From Gracilimonas sp965227215 (GTDB lineage Bacteria > Bacteroidota > Rhodothermia > Balneolales > Balneolaceae), in the NCBI GenBank assembly GCA_965227215.1, contig OZ245729.1, positions 2,976,001 to 3,040,000 on the forward strand: DNA of 64,000 nucleotides. The letters run 5' to 3'. Shown here in pieces: positions 45,548 through 54,409 of the stretch; the first letter of the stretch is position 1, and every line of letters starts with the position of its first letter. Made by a program: the position numbers and the translations under genes. The notes below the pieces were generated by a model that saw only the letters and a list, made by a program, of their open reading frames with translations, did not search any database and was not told the origin of the DNA.

Positions 45548-45695
45548 CTATTTAATTAGAGCAAACTTTCTGACTTTGGATTGCCCGCCTACATTAAGGC
45601 GATAGAAGTAAATACCTGATGAAAGTCGGCTCAAATAATATAAATAAAAGAGAAATGATAAAGGTTCTGCCGATACTCAACTGTATGAAAACACC
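45548..45695 (-). pseudogene. Remnant of a T9SS-secreted protein (C-terminal sorting domain only)
   Basis: On the minus strand the last 26 codons before a TAG at 45548 read SRLSSGIYFYRLNVGGQSKV then RKFALIK. This is a well-preserved end of a T9SS sorting domain. Upstream, after a frameshift and lost bases, FHTVEYRQN matches the usual FHTVEFDAS position of such domains. No start, no NYPNPFNP block and no body remain. The rest of the gene has evidently been deleted. Confidence 0.75.
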
Positions 45696-45707
45696 ATTTG
45701 AAGTCAT

Positions 45708-46820
45708 CTAAATAGGTTGAACACCTAACATATGAATTTCTTTGAACTCCCTAAGTAACTCTTTACGAACTTTAAGAGAAGCATACTCATACCGAAGCGG
45801 CCACTCATTCCTCAGGTTCCGAAAGAGGACTTCTTTATCCGGCCGATCTGATAAATCCCGCAACGCTTTATCATAACCCAGAATGGGATTGAGGCGGGTA
45901 ATGAGTTTGGTAAGATCGTACTGAATATGAGCCAGGTCTTCAATCCGTTCAGGTATTTCATAATCAGCCGAGCCGGAGCTCAAATCAAAAAAATCAGCCA
46001 GTTGGTCACAGATCATCCTGGTGGCATTTACTTTTGCCTGTTCGGAATAGCCGGCAATATGAGGGGTAGCTATAAAGGCATGTTTGGCAACTTCGGTATT
46101 GAAATCGGGCTCTCTTTCCCACACATCCAGAATGTAATCACCGATTTTCCCTTCTACATAAAATTTCATCAGGGCAAGTTCGTCTATCACTCCGCCACGT
46201 GCAGCATTGATTATTAACTTGTACGACCTGCCGTCTAATTTTTCTTCATCCAGCCAGTGGTAGGTAGGATGAGTGCCTTTCTTACTAAGGGGAGCATGAA
46301 AGGTGAGGATATCGCAATCCAAAACTTCTTCCAAAGATGCAGAAGTGAACTCAGGATCTCTTTCCTTCCGGGGCGGGTCGTACAGTACGCAATCAATTTC
46401 AAAATCGGAGAGCAGGTCTGCTACCGCAGAGCCGGCTTTCCCGACGCCAATCACCCCAACTTTTCCAAAATCATCAGTTGGTTGCTTTACTTCTCTCCAA
46501 AGTAGCATGGCTGTCATCACATATTCAGCTACAGCCCGGGCATTACATCCATTGGAGCTGGCAAGGGTAATTCCCTTTTGTTCAAGGTGTTCATTATCAA
46601 GATGATCGGTCCCTGATGATCCTGTTCCGATAAATTTCAGCTTTGAGGGGGGATTTGGGAAAGTTTCTTCCGTTAAATGAGTTACGGTTCGTAACAGCAA
46701 GGCATCAGCATGTTCAAGAGCAGGAATTCCCTCGGAGGGGTCGTATAGAGAGAGCTCTGTTTGAGGGGGAATGAGCTCCTTAATTTTATATAGATTTTGG
46801 TCGGCTGAAACGTGTATCAA
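45708..46820 (-). CDS. pdxB: Erythronate-4-phosphate dehydrogenase
   Basis: 370 residues from a TTG start; no ATG lies upstream in frame and the family N-terminus (IHVSADQNLYKIKELI) begins there. Motifs: KFIGTGSSGTDHLD, SNGCNARAVAEYV, VGVIGVGKAGSAVADLL (NAD fold), IINAARGGVIDE and FIATPHIAGYS (active-site Arg, Glu and His regions). It oxidises 4-phosphoerythronate in pyridoxal-phosphate synthesis. The C-terminal dimerisation extension (DUF3410-like) is present, separating it from plain D-2-hydroxyacid dehydrogenases. Confidence 0.92.
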   Translation of the reverse strand: MIHVSADQNLYKIKELIPPQTELSLYDPSEGIPALEHADALLLRTVTHLTEETFPNPPSKLKFIGTGSSGTDHLDNEHLEQKGITLASSNGCNARAVAEYVMTAMLLWREVKQPTDDFGKVGVIGVGKAGSAVADLLSDFEIDCVLYDPPRKERDPEFTSASLEEVLDCDILTFHAPLSKKGTHPTYHWLDEEKLDGRSYKLIINAARGGVIDELALMKFYVEGKIGDYILDVWEREPDFNTEVAKHAFIATPHIAGYSEQAKVNATRMICDQLADFFDLSSGSADYEIPERIEDLAHIQYDLTKLITRLNPILGYDKALRDLSDRPDKEVLFRNLRNEWPLRYEYASLKVRKELLREFKEIHMLGVQPI

Positions 46821-46870
46821 AAAATGCTGATTGAGTGAGAAAAAAAGTTTGATTTAGCCTATACTTCAAT

Positions 46871-48214
46871 ATGGATTCAAAATACAATATAGTTTCACTT
46901 ATTCGCAAAAAACGGGATGGAAAATCACTCAGGAAAGAGGAGATACAGCATCTCATTAATTTATATACAGCCGATGAGATTCCTGATTATCAGGTAAGTG
47001 CATTTCTGATGGCGGCTTTTTTAAACGGGATGAATGATGAGGAGTCAGCTGCTTTTACTGAGGCTATGCTGCATTCCGGGGAAATTGTTGATTTGTCTCA
47101 CGTTTCAGGAATGAAAGTAGACAAGCATTCCACCGGTGGAGTGGGGGATAAGCTTTCGCTCATTTTAGCTCCTATTGTGGCTGCCGCCGGAGTGCCTGTT
47201 CCAATGATTTCGGGGCGCGGACTCGGACATACGGGTGGTACCTTAGACAAACTGGAATCTATTCCGGGCTTTACGGTGGATATGAATTTGGAGAGGTATA
47301 AAGAAATTATTGGTAAACATGATCTGGTGCTGGCCGGTCAAACCAAGGAAATTGCACCCGCCGATAAGCGTTTATACGCCCTTCGGGATGTGACAGCTAC
47401 CGTAGAATCTATTCCTCTGATTGCAGGTAGCATCATGAGTAAAAAGCTCGCGGAAGGCATCGATGCATTGGTACTGGATGTGAAAGTAGGCTCCGGCGCT
47501 TTTATGAAAACAACGGAAGAAGCTATAAAGCTGGGAGAGGCGCTGGTTGGTATCGGCACCCAGTTTGAGAAAGAAACTATTGCTTATGTGACCAACATGA
47601 ATCAGCCACTGGGGTATAAAATTGGCAACTGGCTGGAAGTGGAAGAATGTATTGATGCTATGCACGGAAATGGCCCCGATGATATTATGGAGATCACCCA
47701 TTTGCTGGCCGGAACCATGATTTACCTGGGGGGTAAAGCCGGTGATGTTTCGGAAGGAATTGAGGTCAGTAAAGAGCAAATTGAAAGCGGAGCAGCCTTT
47801 CAAAAATGGCTGGATATTGTGGAAGAACAGCATGGTGATGTGGAGATGATTAAATCACCCCAAAAATACCCTAAAGCGCAATTTGAGTTTGAGATAAAAG
47901 CTAAACAGGATGGCTTTATTTCAGCTATGGATTCTTTCGAAATTGGAATGGCCTCGGTTGAGCTGGGAGCCGGACGAAAAACCAAAGAAGATGACGTAGA
48001 TCCTCAGGCCGGAATTGTGCTGCAGAAGAAAGTTGGAGACAAAATCTCAAAAGGTGAAACAATTTTAACCGGACTTACGAACAAGCCATCAGCAATAGAC
48101 GCTGCAAGCGAGCAATTATTCGGGGCAGTTACTATTGCCGAAACTAAACCCGAGGCAGTGCATTTGGTGAGTCATACAATAGACAAAAAAGGCAGCAGGG
48201 CATTTGAGCTTTAA
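46871..48214 (+). CDS. Pyrimidine-nucleoside/thymidine phosphorylase
   Basis: 447 residues, the normal size. VDKHSTGGVGDKLSLILAPI and ISGRGLGHTGGTLDKLESIPG are the phosphate- and nucleoside-binding signatures of the family. SIMSKKLAEGIDALVLDVK and a C-terminal alpha/beta domain are also present. It splits thymidine or uridine with phosphate to base and (deoxy)ribose-1-phosphate. It cannot be split into DeoA or Pdp by eye, so no symbol is given. Confidence 0.92.
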   Translation: MDSKYNIVSLIRKKRDGKSLRKEEIQHLINLYTADEIPDYQVSAFLMAAFLNGMNDEESAAFTEAMLHSGEIVDLSHVSGMKVDKHSTGGVGDKLSLILAPIVAAAGVPVPMISGRGLGHTGGTLDKLESIPGFTVDMNLERYKEIIGKHDLVLAGQTKEIAPADKRLYALRDVTATVESIPLIAGSIMSKKLAEGIDALVLDVKVGSGAFMKTTEEAIKLGEALVGIGTQFEKETIAYVTNMNQPLGYKIGNWLEVEECIDAMHGNGPDDIMEITHLLAGTMIYLGGKAGDVSEGIEVSKEQIESGAAFQKWLDIVEEQHGDVEMIKSPQKYPKAQFEFEIKAKQDGFISAMDSFEIGMASVELGAGRKTKEDDVDPQAGIVLQKKVGDKISKGETILTGLTNKPSAIDAASEQLFGAVTIAETKPEAVHLVSHTIDKKGSRAFEL

Positions 48215-48289
48215 CTGCTTGAAATACACTAATAATCGGTTAATTTAGTTTGTAGTTTAACAGGGCATTCAAAAATAAAGGAAAGTACT

Positions 48290-49042
48290 ATGTTTCAACG
48301 ATTTATCCGCGCAATAAAATCTATGTTCGGTGGCTTAATAAGCTCAATGGAAGACCCAAAACTCATCCTTGAGCAAAACATTCGGGACCTGAACGACCAA
48401 ATTCCCCAGATGAACGAGAATATCGCTACGGTTAAAGCCAACCTGTTGATGCTCCAAAAAGAAATGAATCGAAATGAAAAAGCGATTCAGGATTTGACCG
48501 CAAAAGTGAAGTCGGCTATCCAAGCTGATCGCGATGATATTGCTGAAGGATATGCCCTTCAGTTAGAGAAGGCGAAAGAGACGTATGAGCATACTAAAGA
48601 TCAGCTTCAGTTTGCTGAAAAAGCTTACGAAAAAGCAATTAAAGTGAAGAAGGTGTTTATGCGCGAAAAAGACCGCAAGATTCAGGAGGCCAAAGAAGCC
48701 CTGCGTGCCAGCGAGCGTTCCGAATGGCAGGCAAAAATCGCGGATACACTGGAGCAGTTTGAGGTAGGTGGAATTGATGCCACCCATGATGAGATGATTA
48801 ACCGTATTAACGAGCAGTCGGCTAAGAACGAAGCCCGTATGGAAATTGCGCTCGACAGTATTGACACCGAAACCATGGAAATTGAAGCGAACGCTGAAAA
48901 ACTTCGCGCCAAATCGTTAGTAGAGCAGTTCAAGATGGAAATGGGTGAGAAGAGTGGCTCCATCAACATTGATGAAGAAGAACCGGCTAAGGAAAAAGAC
49001 AGCTCCAAAACGGTGGGCAACAAAGAAAAAAGCAGTTCATAG
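48290..49042 (+). CDS. pspA: PspA/IM30-family membrane-stress protein
   Basis: 250 residues, almost wholly coiled-coil. MFQRFIRAIKSMFGGLISSMEDPKLILEQNIRD is the amphipathic helix and DPxxxLxQxIxxL signature of PspA/Vipp1 (ESCRT-III-like). Long helices follow to about residue 215, then a low-complexity charged tail (EEPAKEKDSSKTVGNKEKSS). It assembles on damaged inner membrane and limits proton leak. It heads a run of a PspA-tail-like protein, a membrane coiled-coil protein and others, ending at an AAA ATPase. Confidence 0.9.
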   Translation: MFQRFIRAIKSMFGGLISSMEDPKLILEQNIRDLNDQIPQMNENIATVKANLLMLQKEMNRNEKAIQDLTAKVKSAIQADRDDIAEGYALQLEKAKETYEHTKDQLQFAEKAYEKAIKVKKVFMREKDRKIQEAKEALRASERSEWQAKIADTLEQFEVGGIDATHDEMINRINEQSAKNEARMEIALDSIDTETMEIEANAEKLRAKSLVEQFKMEMGEKSGSINIDEEEPAKEKDSSKTVGNKEKSSS

Positions 49043-49051
49043 GAAATCGCC

Positions 49052-49522
49052 ATGAGCAGCAAAAATGAACAAGAACGGGAACGTCTCAAAGAAGAATACA
49101 AAGAGCATTATCGGCGTATTAAAGAGGCGAAGAAACGGCTGAAACGAGCCGAGCAGAAAGGGAAGATCTCCCAGGCCGTCAATAACATGAATGCCGACAA
49201 TCTGCTGGAAACGGTAGATGAATTTCTTGGCAAAGTTCGTGAGAAGGTCACCAATGTAGAAGCCCGTCTTGATGTAGCTATGGATAGCCTGGAAGACGAA
49301 GACACCGCTGCCGGCAGTAAAATCAAGAAAGAAGAACTTGACGAAGAGCTGAAGAAGCAGAAAGCCAAGCAGACTCTGAAGCAAGTAAAGGCTGAAATGG
49401 GCATGCTCTATAATGAAATAGAAAAACATGCCGATGAAATCCGTACCGAAAAAACTATTGGTAATAAAAAGCCGTCTTCAGACAGCAAAGAAAATTCATC
49501 AGAATCAGAATCTGAATCATGA
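49052..49522 (+). CDS. Coiled-coil protein related to the PspA C-terminal region
   Basis: 156 residues, highly charged, no membrane segment. Its second half, ARLDVAMDSLEDEDTAAGSK ... VKAEMG ... EKTIGNKKPSS, parallels the end of the preceding PspA (ARMEIALDSIDTETMEIEAN ... FKMEMG ... SKTVGNKEKSS). It therefore looks like a shortened relative produced by partial duplication, lacking the membrane-binding helix. It starts 9 bp after pspA and its stop overlaps the next start by 4 bp. It may cap or modulate PspA assemblies. Confidence 0.75.
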   Translation: MSSKNEQERERLKEEYKEHYRRIKEAKKRLKRAEQKGKISQAVNNMNADNLLETVDEFLGKVREKVTNVEARLDVAMDSLEDEDTAAGSKIKKEELDEELKKQKAKQTLKQVKAEMGMLYNEIEKHADEIRTEKTIGNKKPSSDSKENSSESESES

Positions 49523-50403
49523 GTGACGAACTGAATATTAATTATACCCGGGAAGCCTTCATGAACCCCATAAATTTAGGGGTGCTGCTGGTTTCCACGC
49601 TTACTGCTTTTTTTATGACCGGTTTGGGGGATTTCTCCAGCCTGTTACTTACCTCGGTATTCGGACTCGAACTTATGTATCTGGGTATTGTGCCTAAACT
49701 GCCCCGCTTCCGTAAAAAGCTGGAGCTGAAGAAGATTAAAGAACGGCATGCTGCCAATAATGAGAAAGAGCTGTTTCAGTCGCTCGACAATAAGTCTCAA
49801 AAACGATTTCTGGTATTAAAGCATCTGGCCAAACTGGTGCAGGAAAACTTCGAGAAGTTGCCGTACAGCTCACAGGGTTTATTAGATAATATCGGAAAGA
49901 AAATTGATGAGCTGTTGGGGAATTACCTGACTCTGCTCGATTTAATTAAACGATACGAAGTGTATCTGAATACGTCTCTGGAAAGCAGCTTAAAGGAGGA
50001 AGTGGTTCGGCAAATCGAAGAAATCAAGACGCTGGATTCAGAGAAGCTGAAGCGCACAAAAGCCCGGCGTGTGGCCATTATGCAAAAGCGACTCAAGAAA
50101 TTTAATGTGGCCAAAGAAAAATACCTGGTTTGTGAAACGCACCTGGAAACCATCGAAGATGCCGTCAGGTATATCTATGAGCAGTCTATGACCATGAGTA
50201 ATCCGGAAGAAATTGGCTTCCAGCTGGATAACCTGCTGACCGAAGTTGAAGAAACTTCACAATTGATTGACGACTTAGATCAGGATATTTTACCCGAGTA
50301 CACTACCGAATGGGAGAACGATCTGGATTTTGATTCCATTATGGATGAACTCTCTGATGAGGTACAAACGGAAATTAAACCCGCTAAGAAAGTCAAAGAA
50401 TAA
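49519..50403 (+). CDS. Membrane-anchored coiled-coil protein in PspA locus
   Basis: 294 residues. Two hydrophobic stretches near the N-terminus (NLGVLLVSTLTAFFMTGLGD, SSLLLTSVFGLELMYLGIVP) form a hairpin, followed by about 230 residues of cytoplasmic helices (LKKIKERHAANNEKELFQSL, ETSQLIDDLDQDILPEY) and an acidic end. It does not look like PspB or PspC. Four-base overlap with the coiled-coil gene and two-base spacing to the enoyl-CoA hydratase gene show one transcript. A membrane receptor for the PspA pair is an inference. Confidence 0.7.
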   Translation: MSDELNINYTREAFMNPINLGVLLVSTLTAFFMTGLGDFSSLLLTSVFGLELMYLGIVPKLPRFRKKLELKKIKERHAANNEKELFQSLDNKSQKRFLVLKHLAKLVQENFEKLPYSSQGLLDNIGKKIDELLGNYLTLLDLIKRYEVYLNTSLESSLKEEVVRQIEEIKTLDSEKLKRTKARRVAIMQKRLKKFNVAKEKYLVCETHLETIEDAVRYIYEQSMTMSNPEEIGFQLDNLLTEVEETSQLIDDLDQDILPEYTTEWENDLDFDSIMDELSDEVQTEIKPAKKVKE

Positions 50404-50405
50404 AT

Positions 50406-51185
50406 ATGGACCAGGTTTACGAAACGCTTCTTGTTGAAGTCGATGAATCAGGCATTTGCACGCTAACCATTAACCGCCCCGATAAACTGAATGCGCTAAA
50501 TAATCAGGTGCTCGACGAGCTCGATAAGGCCATTGATGCTATCAAAGAAAATTATCAGGTAAAGTCGCTGGTGATTACCGGAGCCGGAGAAAAAGCTTTT
50601 GTAGCCGGCGCTGATATCAAAGAGCTAAGTTCGCTCGACCCTGTATCAGGAGAAAAAGTATCGAAAAAAGGACAGAATATTTTTCAGAAGATTGAAGACC
50701 TGACTATTCCGGTGATTGCAGCCGTAAACGGGTATGCGCTGGGTGGCGGGTGTGAACTGGCTATGGCTTGCCACCTGAGAATTGCCTTCGAAAAAGCCGC
50801 TTTCGGGTTGCCGGAAGTTAGCCTGGGACTAATTCCCGGTTATGGAGGTACGCAACGACTTACCCGGCTTGTAGGGCGCGGAAAGGCTCTGGAATTGATT
50901 ATGACCGGCCGTCAGGTAAAAGCAGATGAGGCTTTTGACATCGGTTTGGTAAATCAGGTTACTGAACACTCGGCTGTAGATGAAGCCAAGTCGATGCTGA
51001 ACAAGATCATGAAGCAAGGTCCTTTAGCCATTAAAAATGCCATTCAGGCTGTTCAGGAAGCAGGTTCCGGGAAAGGATTTGAATCGGAAGCCCGGCTGTT
51101 TGGAGAATTATGCGGTACGGCTGATTTTAAGGAAGGTACCGGCGCTTTTTTGGAAAAGAGAAAGCCAAACTTCTCCGGTAAATAG
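50406..51185 (+). CDS. Enoyl-CoA hydratase/isomerase family protein
   Basis: 259 residues with the crotonase pattern: LTINRPDKLNALNNQVLDEL, AGEKAFVAGADIKELSS (oxyanion hole), GYALGGGCELAMACHLRIA, FGLPEVSLGLIPGYGGTQRL with both catalytic Glu positions in place. It should hydrate trans-2-enoyl-CoA in fatty-acid breakdown. It begins 2 bp after the membrane coiled-coil gene, which ties lipid metabolism to the PspA locus at least transcriptionally. Confidence 0.92.
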   Translation: MDQVYETLLVEVDESGICTLTINRPDKLNALNNQVLDELDKAIDAIKENYQVKSLVITGAGEKAFVAGADIKELSSLDPVSGEKVSKKGQNIFQKIEDLTIPVIAAVNGYALGGGCELAMACHLRIAFEKAAFGLPEVSLGLIPGYGGTQRLTRLVGRGKALELIMTGRQVKADEAFDIGLVNQVTEHSAVDEAKSMLNKIMKQGPLAIKNAIQAVQEAGSGKGFESEARLFGELCGTADFKEGTGAFLEKRKPNFSGK

Positions 51186-51274
51186 AAACGAACTGATTAT
51201 TGAATGAAAGACGAACCTCCATCGGGTAGCACATTTCTTTTTCTCTTCACACCTAACAAAAACCGGGGTAAGCT

Positions 51275-52552
51275 ATGATTGAGTTTGCCCTGATTGTTAT
51301 TACCGTACTTTTGAGTGGCTTTTTCTCGGGCTCGGAAATTGCCTTCGTAACGGCTAATAAGCTAAAGCTGGAAGTAGCTTCCCGAAAGAATAACTTTCTT
51401 TCCAATTCCATTGAGTTTTTTACGCGTAAGCCGGAGACTTTTCTGACTACCACGCTGGTTGGGAATAACATCGTGAATGTTCTGTATGCTACCTTTATGG
51501 CCATCTTTCTGGTGGAACCCATTCAGGTTTATGGCGAAGCCTGGTTTGGTGTAGTTCCTTCCGAAATTCAGGTCCTGATTATTCAGACTATTATCGCGTC
51601 AGTAGTCATTATGTTATTTGGGGAGATTTTACCCAAGGCTATTTTTCGGGCACTGGCCGATAATATGATCGCCGTAGTTTCGGTCCCTCTACGCTTTGCC
51701 TATTACCTGTTTCGCCCCCTCATTGAAATTTCAAAGGGCTCATCCAATATCTTGATCCGCTGGTTCGTAAGCGATGCCGAAGTAGTGGAGAACTATTATC
51801 GTCGGCAGGATGTAGAAATGATCTTCAAGGAATTGCGGGACAGCGGGGGAAGTGAAGATATTGACGAGGATGACTCTGAGATTCTGCATAACGTGCTGGA
51901 GCTATCCAATAAGCGCGTAAAAGATTCCATGATTCCCCGCATCGAAATTGAGGCGGTTGAAAAAGATACACCCATAGAGGAAGTAACGGCGCTGTTTATT
52001 CAATCCGGACATTCCAAACTGCCCGTTTACCGTGAATCTATTGATGATGTAATCGGCGTTGTATTTGCGCATGATTTTTTCCATTCGCCCAAATCTCTAA
52101 ATGAGATTATCCGTCCGGTGAAACTGGTACCGTCCAGTAAAAAATCGAAGGATCTGTTGACGGAGTTCAGGCAATCGAATATGTCGGTAGCCATTGTGCT
52201 GGATGAATATGGGGGAACGGCCGGGATGGTTACCATCGAGGATTTACTGGAAGAGGTAGTGGGAGACATTCAGGACGAGTACGATGTAGAAGATGAAATC
52301 ATGAAGAAGCTTTCTGAAAATACCTACGTGGTAAGTGGTAACGTAGAGATTCAGGAGCTGATGGAAAAATTTGAAGAAATTGAACTTCCGCTGGAACCTT
52401 CAGAGTATGATACCGTAGCGGGATTCATTATCAATCATTTAGGGCGTATTCCAAAAGTAAATGAGGAAGTGGTGATTGAGGGCAAAAAATTCATTATCAG
52501 TAAAGCCACACCCAGCCGCATTGAAACGGTAAAGCTCATAATTATTGAATAG
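51275..52552 (+). CDS. CNNM/CorC-type transporter-associated protein (HlyC/CorC family)
   Basis: 425 residues. DUF21/CNNM membrane domain about 1-190 (LSGFFSGSEIAFVTANKLKL, TTLVGNNIVNVLYATFMAIF), a CBS pair about 200-325 (MIPRIEIEAVEKDTPIEEV, LDEYGGTAGMVTIEDLLEEV) and a C-terminal CorC_HlyC domain (about 340-425). The family handles Mg or Co efflux or, in Bacteroidota, is often called gliding-associated GldE. I cannot separate these. Same strand as the PspA run, 89 bp after the hydratase gene. Confidence 0.9.
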   Translation: MIEFALIVITVLLSGFFSGSEIAFVTANKLKLEVASRKNNFLSNSIEFFTRKPETFLTTTLVGNNIVNVLYATFMAIFLVEPIQVYGEAWFGVVPSEIQVLIIQTIIASVVIMLFGEILPKAIFRALADNMIAVVSVPLRFAYYLFRPLIEISKGSSNILIRWFVSDAEVVENYYRRQDVEMIFKELRDSGGSEDIDEDDSEILHNVLELSNKRVKDSMIPRIEIEAVEKDTPIEEVTALFIQSGHSKLPVYRESIDDVIGVVFAHDFFHSPKSLNEIIRPVKLVPSSKKSKDLLTEFRQSNMSVAIVLDEYGGTAGMVTIEDLLEEVVGDIQDEYDVEDEIMKKLSENTYVVSGNVEIQELMEKFEEIELPLEPSEYDTVAGFIINHLGRIPKVNEEVVIEGKKFIISKATPSRIETVKLIIIE

Positions 52553-52553
52553 G

Positions 52554-52629
52554 CTATCAGCCGACAGTCTTCAGCTTGCAGCTTCAAGTAATATATAATT
52601 ACTGGTAGCTGTAGTCTGACAGCTGATAG
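52554..52629. repeat. Palindromic intergenic repeat CTATCAGC...GCTGATAG
   Basis: Arms of 23 bp at 52554-52576 and 52607-52629 match at 19 of 23 positions when inverted, with a 30-bp centre. It starts one base after the CorC-type stop codon and fills most of the 117-bp gap before the AAA gene. It may attenuate read-through between them or be a dispersed REP-like element. Confidence 0.75.
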
Positions 52630-52669
52630 CTTTATCCTTACACCCAATAAGAAATCAACCGAACCCACT

Positions 52670-54382
52670 ATGTTTGATCACTATCCAAAATGGTCGCAGG
52701 AATTTGCCCGGAAGTATCTGAGCAGAACCATTAACCAGTTTATACTGCACGGCAACGTTCATGATCTGGTTTCTCTGAAAACGGAGGAAGGAACGGAATT
52801 TAATCGCCTTAAGTCGTTTTTATCGGATGAATTTTTCGGTGCTCGTGATTTCGTGATTTTTTATGATCGGGCATCCGGCATTTATTTTCGGGACAAGGAA
52901 TCGCAGGCTGATTTCAATCAGGCTATAGCCGGGCGGGATAGTTTGGTAGGTACGGAGTACGCCAAAAAGATGCCGAAAGACCCGGTTCGGGTGATGTCGC
53001 TGTTGGAGCAGTATTTCCGTCTCCGCCTTGATCAAAAGAAAAGTGTGGCGTTGATCATTGATTACGCCGAGACCATAGTGCCGATGAGTGATGCGGCTTC
53101 AATCGGTAATGAAGACCGAACGTCCATGGTGTATTTATCAAGATGGGCCCATGACCCCATGTTTCTGGCATCCGATTTTACCACGGTGATGATTACTGAG
53201 AACCTGGCCGACCTGAATAAGACATTGGTTCAGAACCCTTATACCACGGATATTAAAATTGATATCCCTGCTGAGCAGGAACGTCGAGATTTCATTGAAT
53301 ACGAAACCCGGAACGACAACTGGAAAGATATCTCAGAAGTAAAGCCGGATATTGTAGCCCAGCAAACAGCCGGTTTGAATTTTGTGAATATCCGGAGCGT
53401 ACTGTCTCATGCCCGGGAGAATAAAGAGAAGATTACTTTTGACGGGCTTTCAGAAACCAAAAAAGAACTGATTGAAGCGGAAGCATACGGACTGCTTGAG
53501 TTTGTGGAAACTCAATATTCGCTGGATAATGTAGCCGGACATACCCACGTGAAAAAGCATTTACGTCAGTCTGTTAAAGCGCTAAAAGCCGGCCGGCAGG
53601 ATGTAATGCCGATGGGATATCTGGTGTGCGGTCCGGTGGGAACGGGTAAAACCTTTTTGGTGACTTGTTTTGCCAGTGAGGTAGGTATTCCGATGGTGAA
53701 GCTCAAAAACTTCCGGAGTCAGTGGCAGGGGGTGACCGAAGGAAACCTGGAGAAGATCCTTTCTCTGCTTAAAGCCATGGCGCCTGTAGCGGTTATGATT
53801 GATGAAGCCGATGCCTACCTTGGCGACCGCGATGCAAGCGGAGACAGTGGGGTTTCAAGCCGGGTATTTTCGCAGATTGCCACCTTTATGAGTGATACTA
53901 CCAACCGGGGGCGCATTGTCTGGTTCCTGATGACGGCCCGACCCGATCTTATGCCTATTGATTTGAAACGACAAGGTAGAGCCGAAGAGCACCTTGCCTT
54001 GTTCCCGCCTCATACCAACGAAGAACGCGTGGAACTGTTTGAAGCCATGCGCAAGAAAACCGGCCTGCAAATGACCGAAGAATACATTCCTGCGGTTATA
54101 GAAGAAGGCTTTAAAACATTCTCAGGAGCAGATATGGAAGCGGCTTTAACAAGAGCTAAATTCCGTGCAGCGGCTGAGGGAAGAAAGAAAGTAACCCCCG
54201 AAATACTGGATGCAGCCCTGGCCGATTTCCTTCCGCCTACCTATCCGGAGGAAGTGGAGCTACAAACGCTTAGTGCTGTGATTGAATGTACATCGAAGGA
54301 GCTGCTTCCGGAGCGTTACAGAGATATGAACCGGGATGAAATTCTGTCCAAGATTGATGAGTTGAGATTTAGGGTAGGGTAA
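52670..54382 (+). CDS. Tandem AAA ATPase with degenerate first module
   Basis: 570 residues. The second module is complete: YLVCGPVGTGKTFLVTCFA (Walker A, about residue 320), AVMIDEADAYLGDRDA (Walker B, about 375), VWFLMTARPDLMP (sensor 1) and RQGRAEEHLALFPP. The first 280 residues keep VALIIDYAETIVP (Walker B-like), TTVMITENLADLN (sensor-1-like) and IDIPAEQERRDFIEYE but show no GxxGxGKT, so it looks like an inactive AAA domain. Such ATPases could remodel PspA-type polymers or membrane proteins. Function unproven. Confidence 0.85.
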   Translation: MFDHYPKWSQEFARKYLSRTINQFILHGNVHDLVSLKTEEGTEFNRLKSFLSDEFFGARDFVIFYDRASGIYFRDKESQADFNQAIAGRDSLVGTEYAKKMPKDPVRVMSLLEQYFRLRLDQKKSVALIIDYAETIVPMSDAASIGNEDRTSMVYLSRWAHDPMFLASDFTTVMITENLADLNKTLVQNPYTTDIKIDIPAEQERRDFIEYETRNDNWKDISEVKPDIVAQQTAGLNFVNIRSVLSHARENKEKITFDGLSETKKELIEAEAYGLLEFVETQYSLDNVAGHTHVKKHLRQSVKALKAGRQDVMPMGYLVCGPVGTGKTFLVTCFASEVGIPMVKLKNFRSQWQGVTEGNLEKILSLLKAMAPVAVMIDEADAYLGDRDASGDSGVSSRVFSQIATFMSDTTNRGRIVWFLMTARPDLMPIDLKRQGRAEEHLALFPPHTNEERVELFEAMRKKTGLQMTEEYIPAVIEEGFKTFSGADMEAALTRAKFRAAAEGRKKVTPEILDAALADFLPPTYPEEVELQTLSAVIECTSKELLPERYRDMNRDEILSKIDELRFRVG

Positions 54383-54409
54383 CGGTTTTTAATCAATGAC
54401 CGTTTTTTT
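54381..54409 (+). terminator. Possible terminator after the AAA gene
   Basis: AACGGT (54381-54386) pairs with ACCGTT (54399-54404) and runs into seven T residues. The stem is short and the loop long (12 nt), so strength is doubtful. Confidence 0.5.
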
